Shown here piece after piece: positions 8,427 through 17,286 of a stretch of DNA of 64,000 nt. The stretch is from positions 1-64,000 of the forward strand of contig NZ_NWVD01000005.1 of NCBI RefSeq assembly GCF_002374835.1, in the 5' to 3' direction. Both the position numbers and the translations under genes were made by a program. Position 1 is the stretch's first letter, and the number at the start of each line of letters is the position of its first letter. Origin of the DNA: Sphingomonas ginsenosidimutans (GTDB taxonomy: Bacteria; Pseudomonadota; Alphaproteobacteria; Sphingomonadales; Sphingomonadaceae). Under the pieces are notes generated by a model. That model was not told where the DNA came from. It saw only the letters and a program-made list of their open reading frames with translations, and searched no databases.

Positions 8427-8722
8427 GGTTCGCCGGCCAACGGCGTCGCGGTATTCGGCGGCAGGATCATTCGCTCGCGGACATGGCGGTCCATCTCGGC
8501 AGGCACATTGACCATGTCGGCGATCAGGTCGCCGCCGCCCTCGCAGATCATCGGGCAACAGGACCGTTCCAGCCGCTGGAGCGGCTGCGCTAGCCGCAGC
8601 GTGTTGTTCACATCGCCCCCGCCCATGTCGGGCACGATAGTCCAATCCCATTGGCCGACGCCACAATGGTTGAAGATCGGCATCCTGCGCGGCTCGATCA
8701 GCAGGCAGTCGAGCAGCGTCAA
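8423..8722 (-). CDS. Uncharacterised ORF upstream of the ZIP gene
   Basis: This open frame of 99 residues starts at TTG (8722) and overlaps the ZIP start in ATGA, which argues that it is translated. It has a central pair of cysteines (ERSCCPMIC) and no membrane helix. I do not recognise the family. A strong ribosome site (GGAGGG) precedes an ATG at 8791-8789, whose own frame ends after 23 codons just inside this ORF. The gene may therefore be the frameshifted remainder of a longer protein. Confidence 0.45.
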   Translation of the reverse strand: MTLLDCLLIEPRRMPIFNHCGVGQWDWTIVPDMGGGDVNNTLRLAQPLQRLERSCCPMICEGGGDLIADMVNVPAEMDRHVRERMILPPNTATPLAGEP

Positions 8723-8816
8723 CGTCCATGCACGAGGGAGTGCGGGAAACGAGAAACGGGCAAACGGGCGTCACACGCGAACCGGGACATCCCTACCCTC
8801 CGTTTGCAAATTACGC

Positions 8817-8839
8817 GAAACGTTATATTGTCACATTTG
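8817..8839. promoter_or_regulatory. Zur-like box between the ZIP operon and a receptor remnant
   Basis: The 23 bases from GAAACGTTATATTG to TCACATTTG agree with the proteobacterial Zur consensus (GAAATGTTATA-N-TATAACATTTC, from general knowledge) at 18 of 22 informative positions by my count. The box lies between divergent metal-uptake genes, as expected for Zur control of both. Sphingomonad Zur consensus details may differ. Confidence 0.6.
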
Positions 8840-8888
8840 AGCTGCCGCAAGCGTCAGGGTGGCGGAGAAATTGATCGTGAACGGAGAA

Positions 8889-9215
8889 ATGCGGCGTTTG
8901 CCGATGCGTGCGATGCTTGTCGGTGGCGTTTTTGCCGCCATCGGCCCGACAGGACCGGCAAGTGCACAGCAGGCTGAGGCCCCCGACGAACGTGATGAGA
9001 TCGTCGTCACGGCGATGCGCGGCGAGCGTCGCCTGATCGATGTTCCCGCCGATGTGACGGTCAAAGACGTAAAATGGGCGATCGGCGCGTGCACTGGTCT
9101 GTCGATTTACGGCACCTATGTGGACCGCCGTTCGGAAACGCCGAGCGTATTCGCGCTGGACGCCGCCGCGCGGCCGATCAACGTATTCGGCGGGCGACGT
9201 GCCTTCAACGGCTAG
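8889..9215 (+). pseudogene. Remnant of a TonB-dependent receptor (N-terminus fused to internal piece)
   Basis: A clear signal peptide (ending ASAQ) and the start of a receptor plug (DEIVVTAMRGERRLIDVPADVTV) are present. The frame then jumps abruptly into unrelated receptor-like sequence (SIYGTYVDRRSET, RPINVFGG) and ends after 108 residues, against the usual 600-800. This is what an internal deletion leaves behind. The ATG at 8889 follows GGAGAA; a GTG at 8859 is in the same frame. It sits 50 bases from a Zur-like box, so the lost receptor probably took up a zinc complex. Confidence 0.65.
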
Positions 9216-9282
9216 CGCAACCCGCGCTCGGTCGTCAAAGGCGGCTTCGGCGCGATCCGGCTCGAGCATCGTGCCACCGACG

Positions 9283-9486
9283 AACGGCGCAGTGGTGCTC
9301 CTGTCCAGCCATGATCTGGGCCTGTCGCGGCAGTTTACCGACAGCGTGTGGCTGCTCGACGGACGCGGTGGCCTATCGGTGGGGACCGCGGAACAACTGA
9401 TCGCGGACGGCCATGTCGGCCGCGCCTTCGACACCGATGCCGTCCGCTTTTCGCGCGCGCCGAGCCGTTTCGAGTTCGTGCAGTGA
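9283..9486 (+). pseudogene. C-terminal remnant of an ABC importer ATPase
   Basis: Only the last quarter of an ABC-type ATPase survives: the H-loop segment VLLSSHDLGLSRQF followed by SVWLLDGR and a C-terminal tail ending RFEFVQ. That tail resembles the ATPases of siderophore or vitamin B12 importers. The Walker A, signature and Walker B motifs are absent, and upstream bases read as unrelated sequence. The stop overlaps the GTG of the next receptor in GTGA, so the original order was ATPase then receptor. Confidence 0.7.
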
Positions 9487-11480
9487 TCCGGTCGGTGTCC
9501 ATTGCCACGCTGATCCTGGCGACGGTCTGCTCCTGGCCCTGTGCGGCGCAGGACGCGCCGCCCCCGCCCGCGGAGCATCTGCCATCCGACCCGCCGCAGA
9601 CCGCCGACCCGGCTTCACCGGTGCCGATCGGTCGTACCGCCGAAAATGCCGTGCGTCAGGCCGAGGATGCGTTCGGCTATAGCGTGGGCCGCGAAACGCT
9701 CGGGCTGTATTCGTCGGCGAACGTGCGCGGTTTCTCGCCGTTCGACGCCGGGAACGTGCGGATCGAGGGGCTGTATTTCGATCCCTATCTCACGTTGATC
9801 CAGCGCTTGCGCCAGTCGACCACCATCCGGGTTGGCCTGTCGGCGCAGGGCTATCCCTTCCCGTCGCCCACCGGGATCGTCGACTACAGCTTCCGCAAGC
9901 CCGGCGACCGAGCCACGTTGTCGCTGCTGGCGAGCGCGGACAGCTACGGCAATGCGGGGATCGAGGCCGATGGCGCGGTGCCGCTGTCGTCGACACTCAG
10001 TCTCGGCGTCGGCGCGCAGGGTGCGCGCAACAGCTTCTACAACGGCACCACCAGCTGGTCGCACAATGAAGCCGTATCGCTCCGCTGGCGCCCGTCCCCG
10101 GATATCGAGATCCTGCCCTTCTGGACGCGCAGTCAGGTCTATGACGACGAGGCAGGGCCGATCTACATTCCCGCCGGTGCGCATCTGCCCCCGCGCGTGT
10201 CGCGGCGGCGCTATGACGGGCCGGGCTGGAACGATTATGACAGCGTCGCGGGCTTGCAGGGATTGCTCGCCACCGTCTCGCCGTGGCGCGACTGGACGGT
10301 GCGTGCCGGGCTGTTCCGCTCGCTTTACGACGATCGCTCGACCTTCGCCCATCTGCTGACCGACCTGACGCCGGACGGGACCGCGAACCGCCTCATCATC
10401 GCCGATCCGCGCAGCCGCTTCGTGTCGCTGTCCGGCGAACTGCGGATCAGCCGCGCGCTGGCGGAGGGGCCACGGCTTCACGTCATCCATCTGTCCTTGC
10501 GTGGCCGCGACCGGCAGCAGCGCTATGGCGGTTCCGACTTTCTGGATTATGGTCCGACGCGCATCGGCCAGTCCTTCGATCCGCCCGAGCCGCGGTTCGC
10601 CTTCACGCCGCAGACCCACGACCGGGTTCGACAGGCGACGCTCGGCATCGCCTATGACGGGCGGTGGCGTGATGTGGGCGAACTCAGCTTCGGCGTGTCA
10701 CGCACCGACTATCGCAAGCGTTTCTCGCTGCCGGGCGCCCCGCAACTGGATACGCGGTCGCAGCCCTGGCTGTGGAACGTCACCGCCGCCGGTTTCCCGA
10801 GACCGCGACTGGCGATCTACGCCGGCTATGCGACCGGACTGGAAGAAAGCGGCATCGCGCCCGACAATGCCGTCAACCGCAACCAGCCGTTGCCCGCGAT
10901 CCTGACGCGGCAGGTCGATGCCGGGCTGCGGTACCAGCTGACCGACACGATCAAGCTGGTGGGCGGCGTGTTCGACTTGCGTAAACCCTATTACAATCTG
11001 GACGCGGCCAACCGCTTCGACCTGCTTGGCGACATCGTCAACCGCGGCGTCGAGTTCTCGGTGGCAGGAGCCGTCACGCCCCGGCTGAACATCGTGGCGG
11101 GCGGCGTGCTGCTGGACCCGCGCGTAACCGGAGCGGGCGTGGCTTTGGGCCGCGTCGGGCGACGTCCGGTCGGGATCGCCACGCGCTCGCTGGATGTCAA
11201 CGCCGACTGGCGACTGCCGCTCGACGGCCTGTCGGTCGATGCGGGCGTCTCGAACACCGGCCGGGTGCCGGCCACGCTGGACAATCGCGTCTCGATCCCG
11301 TCGCGCACCCTTGTCGACCTTGGCGCACGCTATCGATTTCGAGCGGGCGGGCACGACGTGACCTTCCGGGGCGAAGTCCACAACATCGGCAATGTCTATG
11401 GCTTCGCCCTGGAAGGCGCCGGGGCCTATGACATCATTCCGGGACGGGTCGTTTCCGCCTATGTCACCGTCGATCTTTGA
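9483..11480 (+). CDS. TonB-dependent outer-membrane receptor
   Basis: This 665-residue receptor starts at GTG 9483, overlapping the ATPase remnant by four bases. A signal peptide ends near CAAQ (residue 23), followed by a Pro-rich linker. The plug (about residues 45-160) contains SSANVRGFSPFDAGNVRIEGLYFDPY, split here for reading, and a 22-strand barrel follows. The last residues (VVSAYVTVDL) end in Leu instead of the usual aromatic residue. The preceding ATPase fragment suggests it once worked with an ABC importer, probably for a metal chelate. The ligand is not determinable. Confidence 0.85.
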   Translation: MIRSVSIATLILATVCSWPCAAQDAPPPPAEHLPSDPPQTADPASPVPIGRTAENAVRQAEDAFGYSVGRETLGLYSSANVRGFSPFDAGNVRIEGLYFDPYLTLIQRLRQSTTIRVGLSAQGYPFPSPTGIVDYSFRKPGDRATLSLLASADSYGNAGIEADGAVPLSSTLSLGVGAQGARNSFYNGTTSWSHNEAVSLRWRPSPDIEILPFWTRSQVYDDEAGPIYIPAGAHLPPRVSRRRYDGPGWNDYDSVAGLQGLLATVSPWRDWTVRAGLFRSLYDDRSTFAHLLTDLTPDGTANRLIIADPRSRFVSLSGELRISRALAEGPRLHVIHLSLRGRDRQQRYGGSDFLDYGPTRIGQSFDPPEPRFAFTPQTHDRVRQATLGIAYDGRWRDVGELSFGVSRTDYRKRFSLPGAPQLDTRSQPWLWNVTAAGFPRPRLAIYAGYATGLEESGIAPDNAVNRNQPLPAILTRQVDAGLRYQLTDTIKLVGGVFDLRKPYYNLDAANRFDLLGDIVNRGVEFSVAGAVTPRLNIVAGGVLLDPRVTGAGVALGRVGRRPVGIATRSLDVNADWRLPLDGLSVDAGVSNTGRVPATLDNRVSIPSRTLVDLGARYRFRAGGHDVTFRGEVHNIGNVYGFALEGAGAYDIIPGRVVSAYVTVDL

Positions 11481-11529
11481 GCCGGAACCGGTGAACCGCT
11501 TTCCGCGCCGGCCCTGTATCGGCAAAAAC

Positions 11530-11673
11530 GCCGTGGCGACGACACCGCGTTTCGTGGTGAGATCGACGGCTGGTTCGACACCGGGGCGCCGGCCCAGCAC
11601 ATAGTCCACGACAAAATCGCGAAATCTTTCAGCCGGATGTGCTCGGCAAGGTGATCGTCGCGCCCGGCGCGTG
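11530..11673 (+). pseudogene. Possible frameshifted gene remnant
   Basis: Two overlapping frames join into one protein-like stretch (GEIDGWFDTGAPAQHIVHDK, then FQPDVLGKVIVAPGA and a stop) if a single base were inserted near 11626. I do not recognise the family. The rest of 11481-11698 shows no gene. This is a weak call. Confidence 0.25.
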
Positions 11674-11698
11674 ATTGCCAAGAAACAAGGATTTACTG

Positions 11699-12394
11699 GT
11701 GACCGACAGCAACCGACTGTTCCTCGACATGTTTTTCGATCGCGAACGGATCGCGCACTATGCCGATGGGCCGCGGCGCTTCACGCCCGGGCTGGACGCG
11801 GTCCACCGCATGACGGCGATCCTGCTGGCCGAACATGCGCCCGCCGACGCGCATGTGCTTGTGCTGGGGGCCGGCGGCGGGCTCGAACTGACGGCATTGG
11901 CGCGGGCGCACCCCGGCTGGCGCTTCACCGGCGTCGATCCGGCCGGCCCGATGCTGGACCTCGCGCGCATGACCATGGGCGACGATGCCGGTCGTGCCGA
12001 TTGGGTCGAGGGCTATGTCGAGGATGCGCCCGAAGGCCCGTTCGACGCCGCGACCTCTCTTCTGACGCTCCATTTCTTGGGTCGCGACGAACGGGTCCGA
12101 ACCTTGCGCGAGATGCATCGGCGCATGTCGCCCGGCGCGCCGCTGGTGGTCGTCCATTCGAGTTTTCCGCAGGACGAGCCTTCCCGGACCCGCTGGCTCG
12201 AACGCTATGCGGCCTATGCCGTCGCATCGGGTGCCGATCCGGCGCAGACCGAACAGGCGCGGACGGCGGTAGCCGCAAGCCTTGCCCTGCTGACGCCGGA
12301 GGAGGATGCGGCGTGCCTGCGCGATGCGGGCTTCGAGGCGGTCGAGCTGTTCTACGCCGCCTTCACGTGGCGGGGTTGGGTGGCGCGGGCCTGA
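11699..12394 (+). CDS. Class I SAM-dependent methyltransferase
   Basis: This 231-residue methyltransferase has the SAM-binding motif I VLVLGAGGGLE at about residues 60-70, an acidic end of strand 2 (FTGVDPAG) and post-motif LLTLHFLG. The GTG at 11699 is chosen because CAAGG lies eight bases upstream. The acceptor is unknown. Its place between a TonB receptor and a zinc-related operon raises the possibility that it modifies a metal chelator, but this is only context. Confidence 0.75.
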   Translation: MTDSNRLFLDMFFDRERIAHYADGPRRFTPGLDAVHRMTAILLAEHAPADAHVLVLGAGGGLELTALARAHPGWRFTGVDPAGPMLDLARMTMGDDAGRADWVEGYVEDAPEGPFDAATSLLTLHFLGRDERVRTLREMHRRMSPGAPLVVVHSSFPQDEPSRTRWLERYAAYAVASGADPAQTEQARTAVAASLALLTPEEDAACLRDAGFEAVELFYAAFTWRGWVARA

Positions 12395-12426
12395 GCAGGG
12401 GCGCAGGCCCGCGCGGAGCAGCCGGC

Positions 12427-13101
12427 CTATCGCGCGGCGTAACGGGCGGACACGGCCTGCCAGTCGACCACCTGCCACCAGGCGTCCAGATACTCGGCAC
12501 GGCGGTTGCGGTGCTTCAGATAATAGGCATGTTCCCACATGTCGTTGCCGAGCAGTGGCGTACCGCGTTGGTCGGCGACATCCATCAGCGGATTGTCCTG
12601 ATTGGGTGTCGAGGTGATCGCAAGCTTGCCGTCCGGCCCGACGATCAGCCACACCCAGCCCGATCCGAACCGGCCCGTACCGGCGGCCTTGAACGCGGCC
12701 TTCATCTTGTCCATCGATCCGAAGGCCGCGTCGATCGCGCGGGCAAGTTCGGGTGACGGTTGGCCGCCGCTGCCGGGAGGCGCCATCGTCTTCCAGAAGA
12801 AGCCGTGGTTCCAATGCCCGCCGGCGTTGTTGCGCACCGCCGCCGGTTCCGAACCGGCCTGCGCCAGCAGCTGCTCCAGCGAGCGACCGGAGAGCGCCGG
12901 ATCGGCCGCCAGCGCCTTGTTCAGCGCATCGACATAGGCCTGGTGATGCTTGTCGTGATGCAGGGTCATGGTCTCGGCATCGATGACCGGTTCCAGCGCG
13001 GTTGCGGAATAGGGCAGCGGGGCCAGCGTGAACGGCGCGGCGCGGTCCTGCGCGGCCGCTGGCGCGGCGAGGACGGCGAGGCAGGCAAGCCAGTATTTCA
13101 T
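12427..13101 (-). CDS. Exported Fe/Mn superoxide dismutase
   Basis: This 224-residue Fe/Mn-type superoxide dismutase is preceded by a signal peptide (residues 1-21, ending AAAQ), so it is predicted to be periplasmic, which is unusual for this family. All four metal ligands can be placed: His in MTLHHDKHHQAY, His in GGHWNHGFFW, and Asp and His in NDMWEHAYYL. It lies 14 bases after the ZnuD-like receptor gene and is the last gene of the five-gene unit beginning at 19109. Under zinc shortage an iron or manganese enzyme could stand in for a Cu,Zn dismutase. Confidence 0.9.
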   Translation of the reverse strand: MKYWLACLAVLAAPAAAQDRAAPFTLAPLPYSATALEPVIDAETMTLHHDKHHQAYVDALNKALAADPALSGRSLEQLLAQAGSEPAAVRNNAGGHWNHGFFWKTMAPPGSGGQPSPELARAIDAAFGSMDKMKAAFKAAGTGRFGSGWVWLIVGPDGKLAITSTPNQDNPLMDVADQRGTPLLGNDMWEHAYYLKHRNRRAEYLDAWWQVVDWQAVSARYAAR

Positions 13102-13115
13102 CGGTCGTCTCCGGT

Positions 13116-15146
13116 TCAGATACGGATGCTGACTCCCAGCCGCACGTCGCGACCGGCGAGTGGGGCATAGTCCTTCAGGAAGCTGGCATGGCGGCGCGCC
13201 ACCACGTCGAACAGGTTGCTGGCGCTGAGTGTCAGGCGCAGATCGCGGTTCGGCAGCGGCGTCCAGTCGGCGCTGAGATTGACGAGCGAGAAGGCGGGTG
13301 TCGTCGTCTCGAACCCCGTTACGCGCGTCTGTCGGGTGCTGTGTTCGACCTCGGCACGCAGGCCGATCTGGTCGCTCCGCCCCTCGATCCCGCCCAGCAG
13401 GCGCAGCGGCGGAATGCGCGGGGCGGGGCCGAACCCGTCGATCGTCGCTTGTACCGCATCGACCAGCCCGTCCACTTTGACCATCAGGCCGGGGCGATCG
13501 ACGACGCACGCCTGGCCCTCCACCTCGAAACCCCGATAGGTGGCGTCGCCCTGCGCGAAGCGGAACACCGGCAGGTCGTCGATCACCTGGCCGGTGTCGA
13601 ACTCGTAGATATAGCCGCTAAAGCGGGTACGATAGGCCGACGCATCGAGCCGCCAGCGGGCACCGGACAGGCGCGCGACCAGTTCGATCCCGCGCGCGCG
13701 TTCGATGCCGAACCTGCGGTCGCCGATCTCATAGGACTGGGTGCCGACATGCGCGCCGTCGGCCAGCAGTTCCTCCGCCGCGGGGGCGCGGGCGGTGCTC
13801 GACAGGTTCAGCCCCAGCTTCACCCCCGGCGTGACCGTGGCGAACGCGCCGCCGGCGATCGACGTCGCGGTGAAGCGGCGATCGAACCCGGCGGGCTGCG
13901 AACGGATTCCGGTCCATTCGACGCGCCCGCCACCCTCCAGGCGGACGGGGCCGATGGGGACCTCTTGCAGGGTGAAGACCCCGTTCTGCGTCGTTTCGTT
14001 GGGCGGCACGAACGCCTCGGCCCCCACGGCGCGGAAATCGCGGAAGAAGGTCTGGACGCCGCTGACACCCTGCCATCGGCCGTGGGACCGTTGGCGCAGC
14101 TCGGCGCGCGCCTCGATCCCCTTGTTGGCGAAGGTGGTGCCGGTGACGGGATCGCCCTCGAAATGGACATAGTCGGCATAGCCCGCGCGCAGCGACAGAC
14201 GTTCGAAGAAACCGGGTAACACCACCGACGCGCGCAGGTCGGCCCGCCACTGCTGCGCGTTGATTCGCACCGCTTCCTGTTCGGCGCCGGGTGTCAGGTC
14301 ATAGCGGATCGGCAGGCCATAATCGGTCTCGTAGCGGGTGATCGCGGCGCCGAGATCGCCGCCGGTATCGATGAAGGCCGCGCCGAGATGGGCGGTGCGG
14401 GTGCGCGCGCTGGTGTTGACGAGACGACCCGACAGGTCGGCAAGATCACGGATGGCGGGATCGCTGCTGGCGCGGGCCTGGGCGCGCAGGCGATCGGACA
14501 GCACCGGGCCACCGACGCGCAGATCGCCGGTGTCGGTCAGGCTGCCGCCGCCCGCCATCACGATCCGGTCGGACAGGCGTACGCCGAGATTGGCGCCGGC
14601 GGAACGCTCATCCGCCGCCGATCCCAGCGATCCGCGCGCCTGCACCGCGACCGGTGCGTCGGGAACGGCGGTGGGGATGCGGCGGTCGAGCACGTTGACG
14701 ACGCCACCGATCGCCGACGATCCAAAGCGCAGCGAGGCAGGGCCGCGCAGCACCTCGATCCGTTCGGACAGCAGCGGGTCGATCGCCACGGCATGGTCGG
14801 CCGAGGTGTTCGAGACGTCGAACGCGCCGATCCCGTCGGTCAGCACGCGCACCCGTTCCCCGGCCAGACCACGCAGGATCGGACGCGCGGCATTGGGGCC
14901 GAAGCTGGTCGACGATACCCCCGGCAGCCGCGCCAGCGCCTCGCCGATCTGCGGGCGCAGCGATCGGTCGAGCGCTGCGCCCGTCAGAACCGACACCGGC
15001 GATGGTGAATCGCGCGGATCGCGTTGGAACACGCCCGTAACGACGATCTCCTCCTGATCGCCGCTTTCAGTGGACCTCTCGTCGGCGGCCAGCGCCGGGG
15101 CGGGGAGGGCGGCCAGCGCAGCGCCGGTCAGCAGACGACGAAGCAT
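13116..15146 (-). CDS. TonB-dependent receptor, ZnuD-like
   Basis: This 676-residue outer-membrane receptor has a signal peptide ending ALAADE (about residue 22). The TonB box EEIVVTG is followed by a plug with EVLRGPASLRFGSSAIGGVVNVLD (split near residues 130-153) and a barrel ending in a C-terminal RI. The plug resembles ZnuD, the zinc receptor of Gram-negative bacteria. Its operon partners (COG0523 GTPase, DUF1826 protein) are typical members of zinc-starvation regulons. The ATG shares one base with the stop of the peptidase gene (TGATG). Zinc as ligand is inferred from context. Confidence 0.82.
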   Translation of the reverse strand: MLRRLLTGAALAALPAPALAADERSTESGDQEEIVVTGVFQRDPRDSPSPVSVLTGAALDRSLRPQIGEALARLPGVSSTSFGPNAARPILRGLAGERVRVLTDGIGAFDVSNTSADHAVAIDPLLSERIEVLRGPASLRFGSSAIGGVVNVLDRRIPTAVPDAPVAVQARGSLGSAADERSAGANLGVRLSDRIVMAGGGSLTDTGDLRVGGPVLSDRLRAQARASSDPAIRDLADLSGRLVNTSARTRTAHLGAAFIDTGGDLGAAITRYETDYGLPIRYDLTPGAEQEAVRINAQQWRADLRASVVLPGFFERLSLRAGYADYVHFEGDPVTGTTFANKGIEARAELRQRSHGRWQGVSGVQTFFRDFRAVGAEAFVPPNETTQNGVFTLQEVPIGPVRLEGGGRVEWTGIRSQPAGFDRRFTATSIAGGAFATVTPGVKLGLNLSSTARAPAAEELLADGAHVGTQSYEIGDRRFGIERARGIELVARLSGARWRLDASAYRTRFSGYIYEFDTGQVIDDLPVFRFAQGDATYRGFEVEGQACVVDRPGLMVKVDGLVDAVQATIDGFGPAPRIPPLRLLGGIEGRSDQIGLRAEVEHSTRQTRVTGFETTTPAFSLVNLSADWTPLPNRDLRLTLSASNLFDVVARRHASFLKDYAPLAGRDVRLGVSIRI

Positions 15147-17233
15147 CACGCCAGCCCCCGATTGCGCAACAACGCCCCCGCGTCGGGCATCCGCCCCCGG
15201 AACGCGACATAGCTTTCCGCCGGATCGCGCGAATTGCCGCGCGACAACACCTCGTCGCGCAGCTTCTTCGCCAGCACCGGATTGAACACGTCGCCGCTTT
15301 CCTCGAACGCGGCGAAGCCGTCGGCGTCGAGTACTTCGGCCCAGGTATAGGCGTAATAGCCCGCCGAATAACCGCCGTCGAAGATATGGCTGAAGTGCGG
15401 CAGGCGGTGCCGCATCCCGACCGCGTGTGGCACGCCCAGATCGGCGAGTTGCGCCTTTTCCCAGGCCAGTGCATCGAAATCGGCGGGCAGCGCTTCCAGC
15501 GAATGCAGCCGCATGTCGAGGATCGCCGACGACAGCTGCTGCACGGTCAGATAGCCCTGGTTGAAGGTGCGTGCCTCCAGCAGCGCGGTGAGCATCGCCT
15601 CCGGCATCGGCTGACCGGCGGCGTTGCGGGCATGGGCGCGCAGGATCGCCGGATTGCTGGCCCAATGCTCGTGCACCTGCGAGGGGAATTCCACGAAATC
15701 GTGCGTCACCGCCGTGCCCGACAGGCTGGGATAGCGGACCTTGCTGAACAGGCCGTGCAGCCCGTGGCCGAATTCATGGAACAGCGTTTCGGCATCGTCG
15801 AGGCTGATGAGCGCGCGCTCACCGGGCGCCGGGAGCGTGTAGTTGCAATTGTTGACGACGATTGCCCGCTGGCCGAGCAGCGTGTTCTGGTCGCGCAGCG
15901 AGTTCATCCACGCTCCCGGCCGCTTGGTCGGGCGCGCGAACCAGTCGGCATAGAACAGCCCGATCGGCGCGCCATTGCCCTCGCGCACCTCCCACACCTT
16001 CACGCCATCGGCATAGACCGGCACGTCGGCGCGGGCCACGAACTGGATGCCGTAGAGCCGCTTCGTCGTGTCCATCAGCGCGGCGACCATGCCGTCGAGC
16101 GGGAAATATTGTTTCACCGCGCCTTCGTCGAGGTTGTAGCGCCGCTGGCGTTCCTTCTCGGCATAGAAGCGCCAGTCCCATGGCTCGATCCGCGTCACGC
16201 CATCGGCGCTGGCGAGCTTGAGCAGTGCCGCTTCCTCTTCCTGCGCGCGGGTCAGTGCCGGGCGATAGACACGCATCAGCAGGTCGGTCGCGGCCTCCGG
16301 CGTCCTGGCCATCGCGTCCTGCAGCGCAAAGGCGGCGTGGCTGCGCGCTCCCATCAGCTTGGCGCGTTCGATGCGTAGCTCGACCAGCCTGCGGATGATC
16401 GCGGCGGTGTTGTTCTCGTTCGCGTTCGCACCGCGATTGTCGAACGCCGCGAACACCTTTCGCCGTGCCGCACGATCGGTGGCGACGGTCAGGAAGGGCT
16501 CGACCGCCGATCGGGTGGCCGGGATCAGATAGCCGGTCTTGCCCTCGGCCTTGGCTGCGTTCGCCGCCGCCGCCTTCTGATCGGCGGGCAGGCCCGCGAC
16601 CTCCGCCTCGGTCAGCAGCACGCTGCTCGCCTTCTGGTCGGCCAACAGCTTCTGGCCGAACTGGACACCCAGCGTCGCCATTTCCTCGTTGATCGCGGCG
16701 ACGCGGGCGCGGGCCGCCGGGGGCAAAGCGGCACCGGCGCGGACATAGCGCTTGTGCGTTTCCTCCAGCAGTCGCAACTGTTCGGCGTCGAGGCCGAGCG
16801 AGGCGCGGTCCTGGTACATCCTGTCGACACGGGCGAACATCGCGGGGTCTAGCGAGGTTTCGTTCGAGAAGCGGGTCAGTTCGGGGACCACTGCTTCCTC
16901 GACCGCCTGGATATCGGGCGTCGCATCGGCGGAGGCGACGTTGAAGAAGGCCGACGACACCCGTGCCAGCTGCTGGCCCGTGCGCTCCATCGCCTCGATC
17001 GTGTTCGCGAAGCTAGGTGCGGAGCGTGCAGCGGTGATCGCGCGGAAATCCGCGCGCGCCGCCTTCAGCGCGGCAGCGAACGCAGGGCGATAATGCGCCG
17101 GGCGGATCGCCCGATAGGGCGGAATGCCGTCGGCCCACTCGTCGAGCAGCGGATTGGCCGGTTCGGCCGCCCGCAAAGGCGTATTGAGCAGCGGCAACAT
17201 CGCCGCGGATACTAACAGGGTACGACGGTGCAT
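15146..17233 (-). CDS. M3-family zinc metallopeptidase (Dcp-like peptidyl-dipeptidase), exported
   Basis: This 695-residue peptidase has an N-terminal signal peptide with two arginines (MHRRTLLVSAAMLPLL) and the catalytic zinc motif HEFGHGLHGLF near residue 490. The downstream Glu-containing helix of the M3 family follows. It should remove dipeptides from the C-termini of peptides in the periplasm. Length fits Dcp. It lies between the DUF1826 gene (53-base gap) and the ZnuD-like receptor (one-base overlap). Co-expression with a zinc-uptake system is notable because the enzyme itself needs zinc. Confidence 0.88.
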   Translation of the reverse strand: MHRRTLLVSAAMLPLLNTPLRAAEPANPLLDEWADGIPPYRAIRPAHYRPAFAAALKAARADFRAITAARSAPSFANTIEAMERTGQQLARVSSAFFNVASADATPDIQAVEEAVVPELTRFSNETSLDPAMFARVDRMYQDRASLGLDAEQLRLLEETHKRYVRAGAALPPAARARVAAINEEMATLGVQFGQKLLADQKASSVLLTEAEVAGLPADQKAAAANAAKAEGKTGYLIPATRSAVEPFLTVATDRAARRKVFAAFDNRGANANENNTAAIIRRLVELRIERAKLMGARSHAAFALQDAMARTPEAATDLLMRVYRPALTRAQEEEAALLKLASADGVTRIEPWDWRFYAEKERQRRYNLDEGAVKQYFPLDGMVAALMDTTKRLYGIQFVARADVPVYADGVKVWEVREGNGAPIGLFYADWFARPTKRPGAWMNSLRDQNTLLGQRAIVVNNCNYTLPAPGERALISLDDAETLFHEFGHGLHGLFSKVRYPSLSGTAVTHDFVEFPSQVHEHWASNPAILRAHARNAAGQPMPEAMLTALLEARTFNQGYLTVQQLSSAILDMRLHSLEALPADFDALAWEKAQLADLGVPHAVGMRHRLPHFSHIFDGGYSAGYYAYTWAEVLDADGFAAFEESGDVFNPVLAKKLRDEVLSRGNSRDPAESYVAFRGRMPDAGALLRNRGLA

Positions 17234-17286
17234 GAACGTCCTTTGAAGCGAATGGCGTTGACCGGCGGCAGGGCGGCGTCCGCCCA

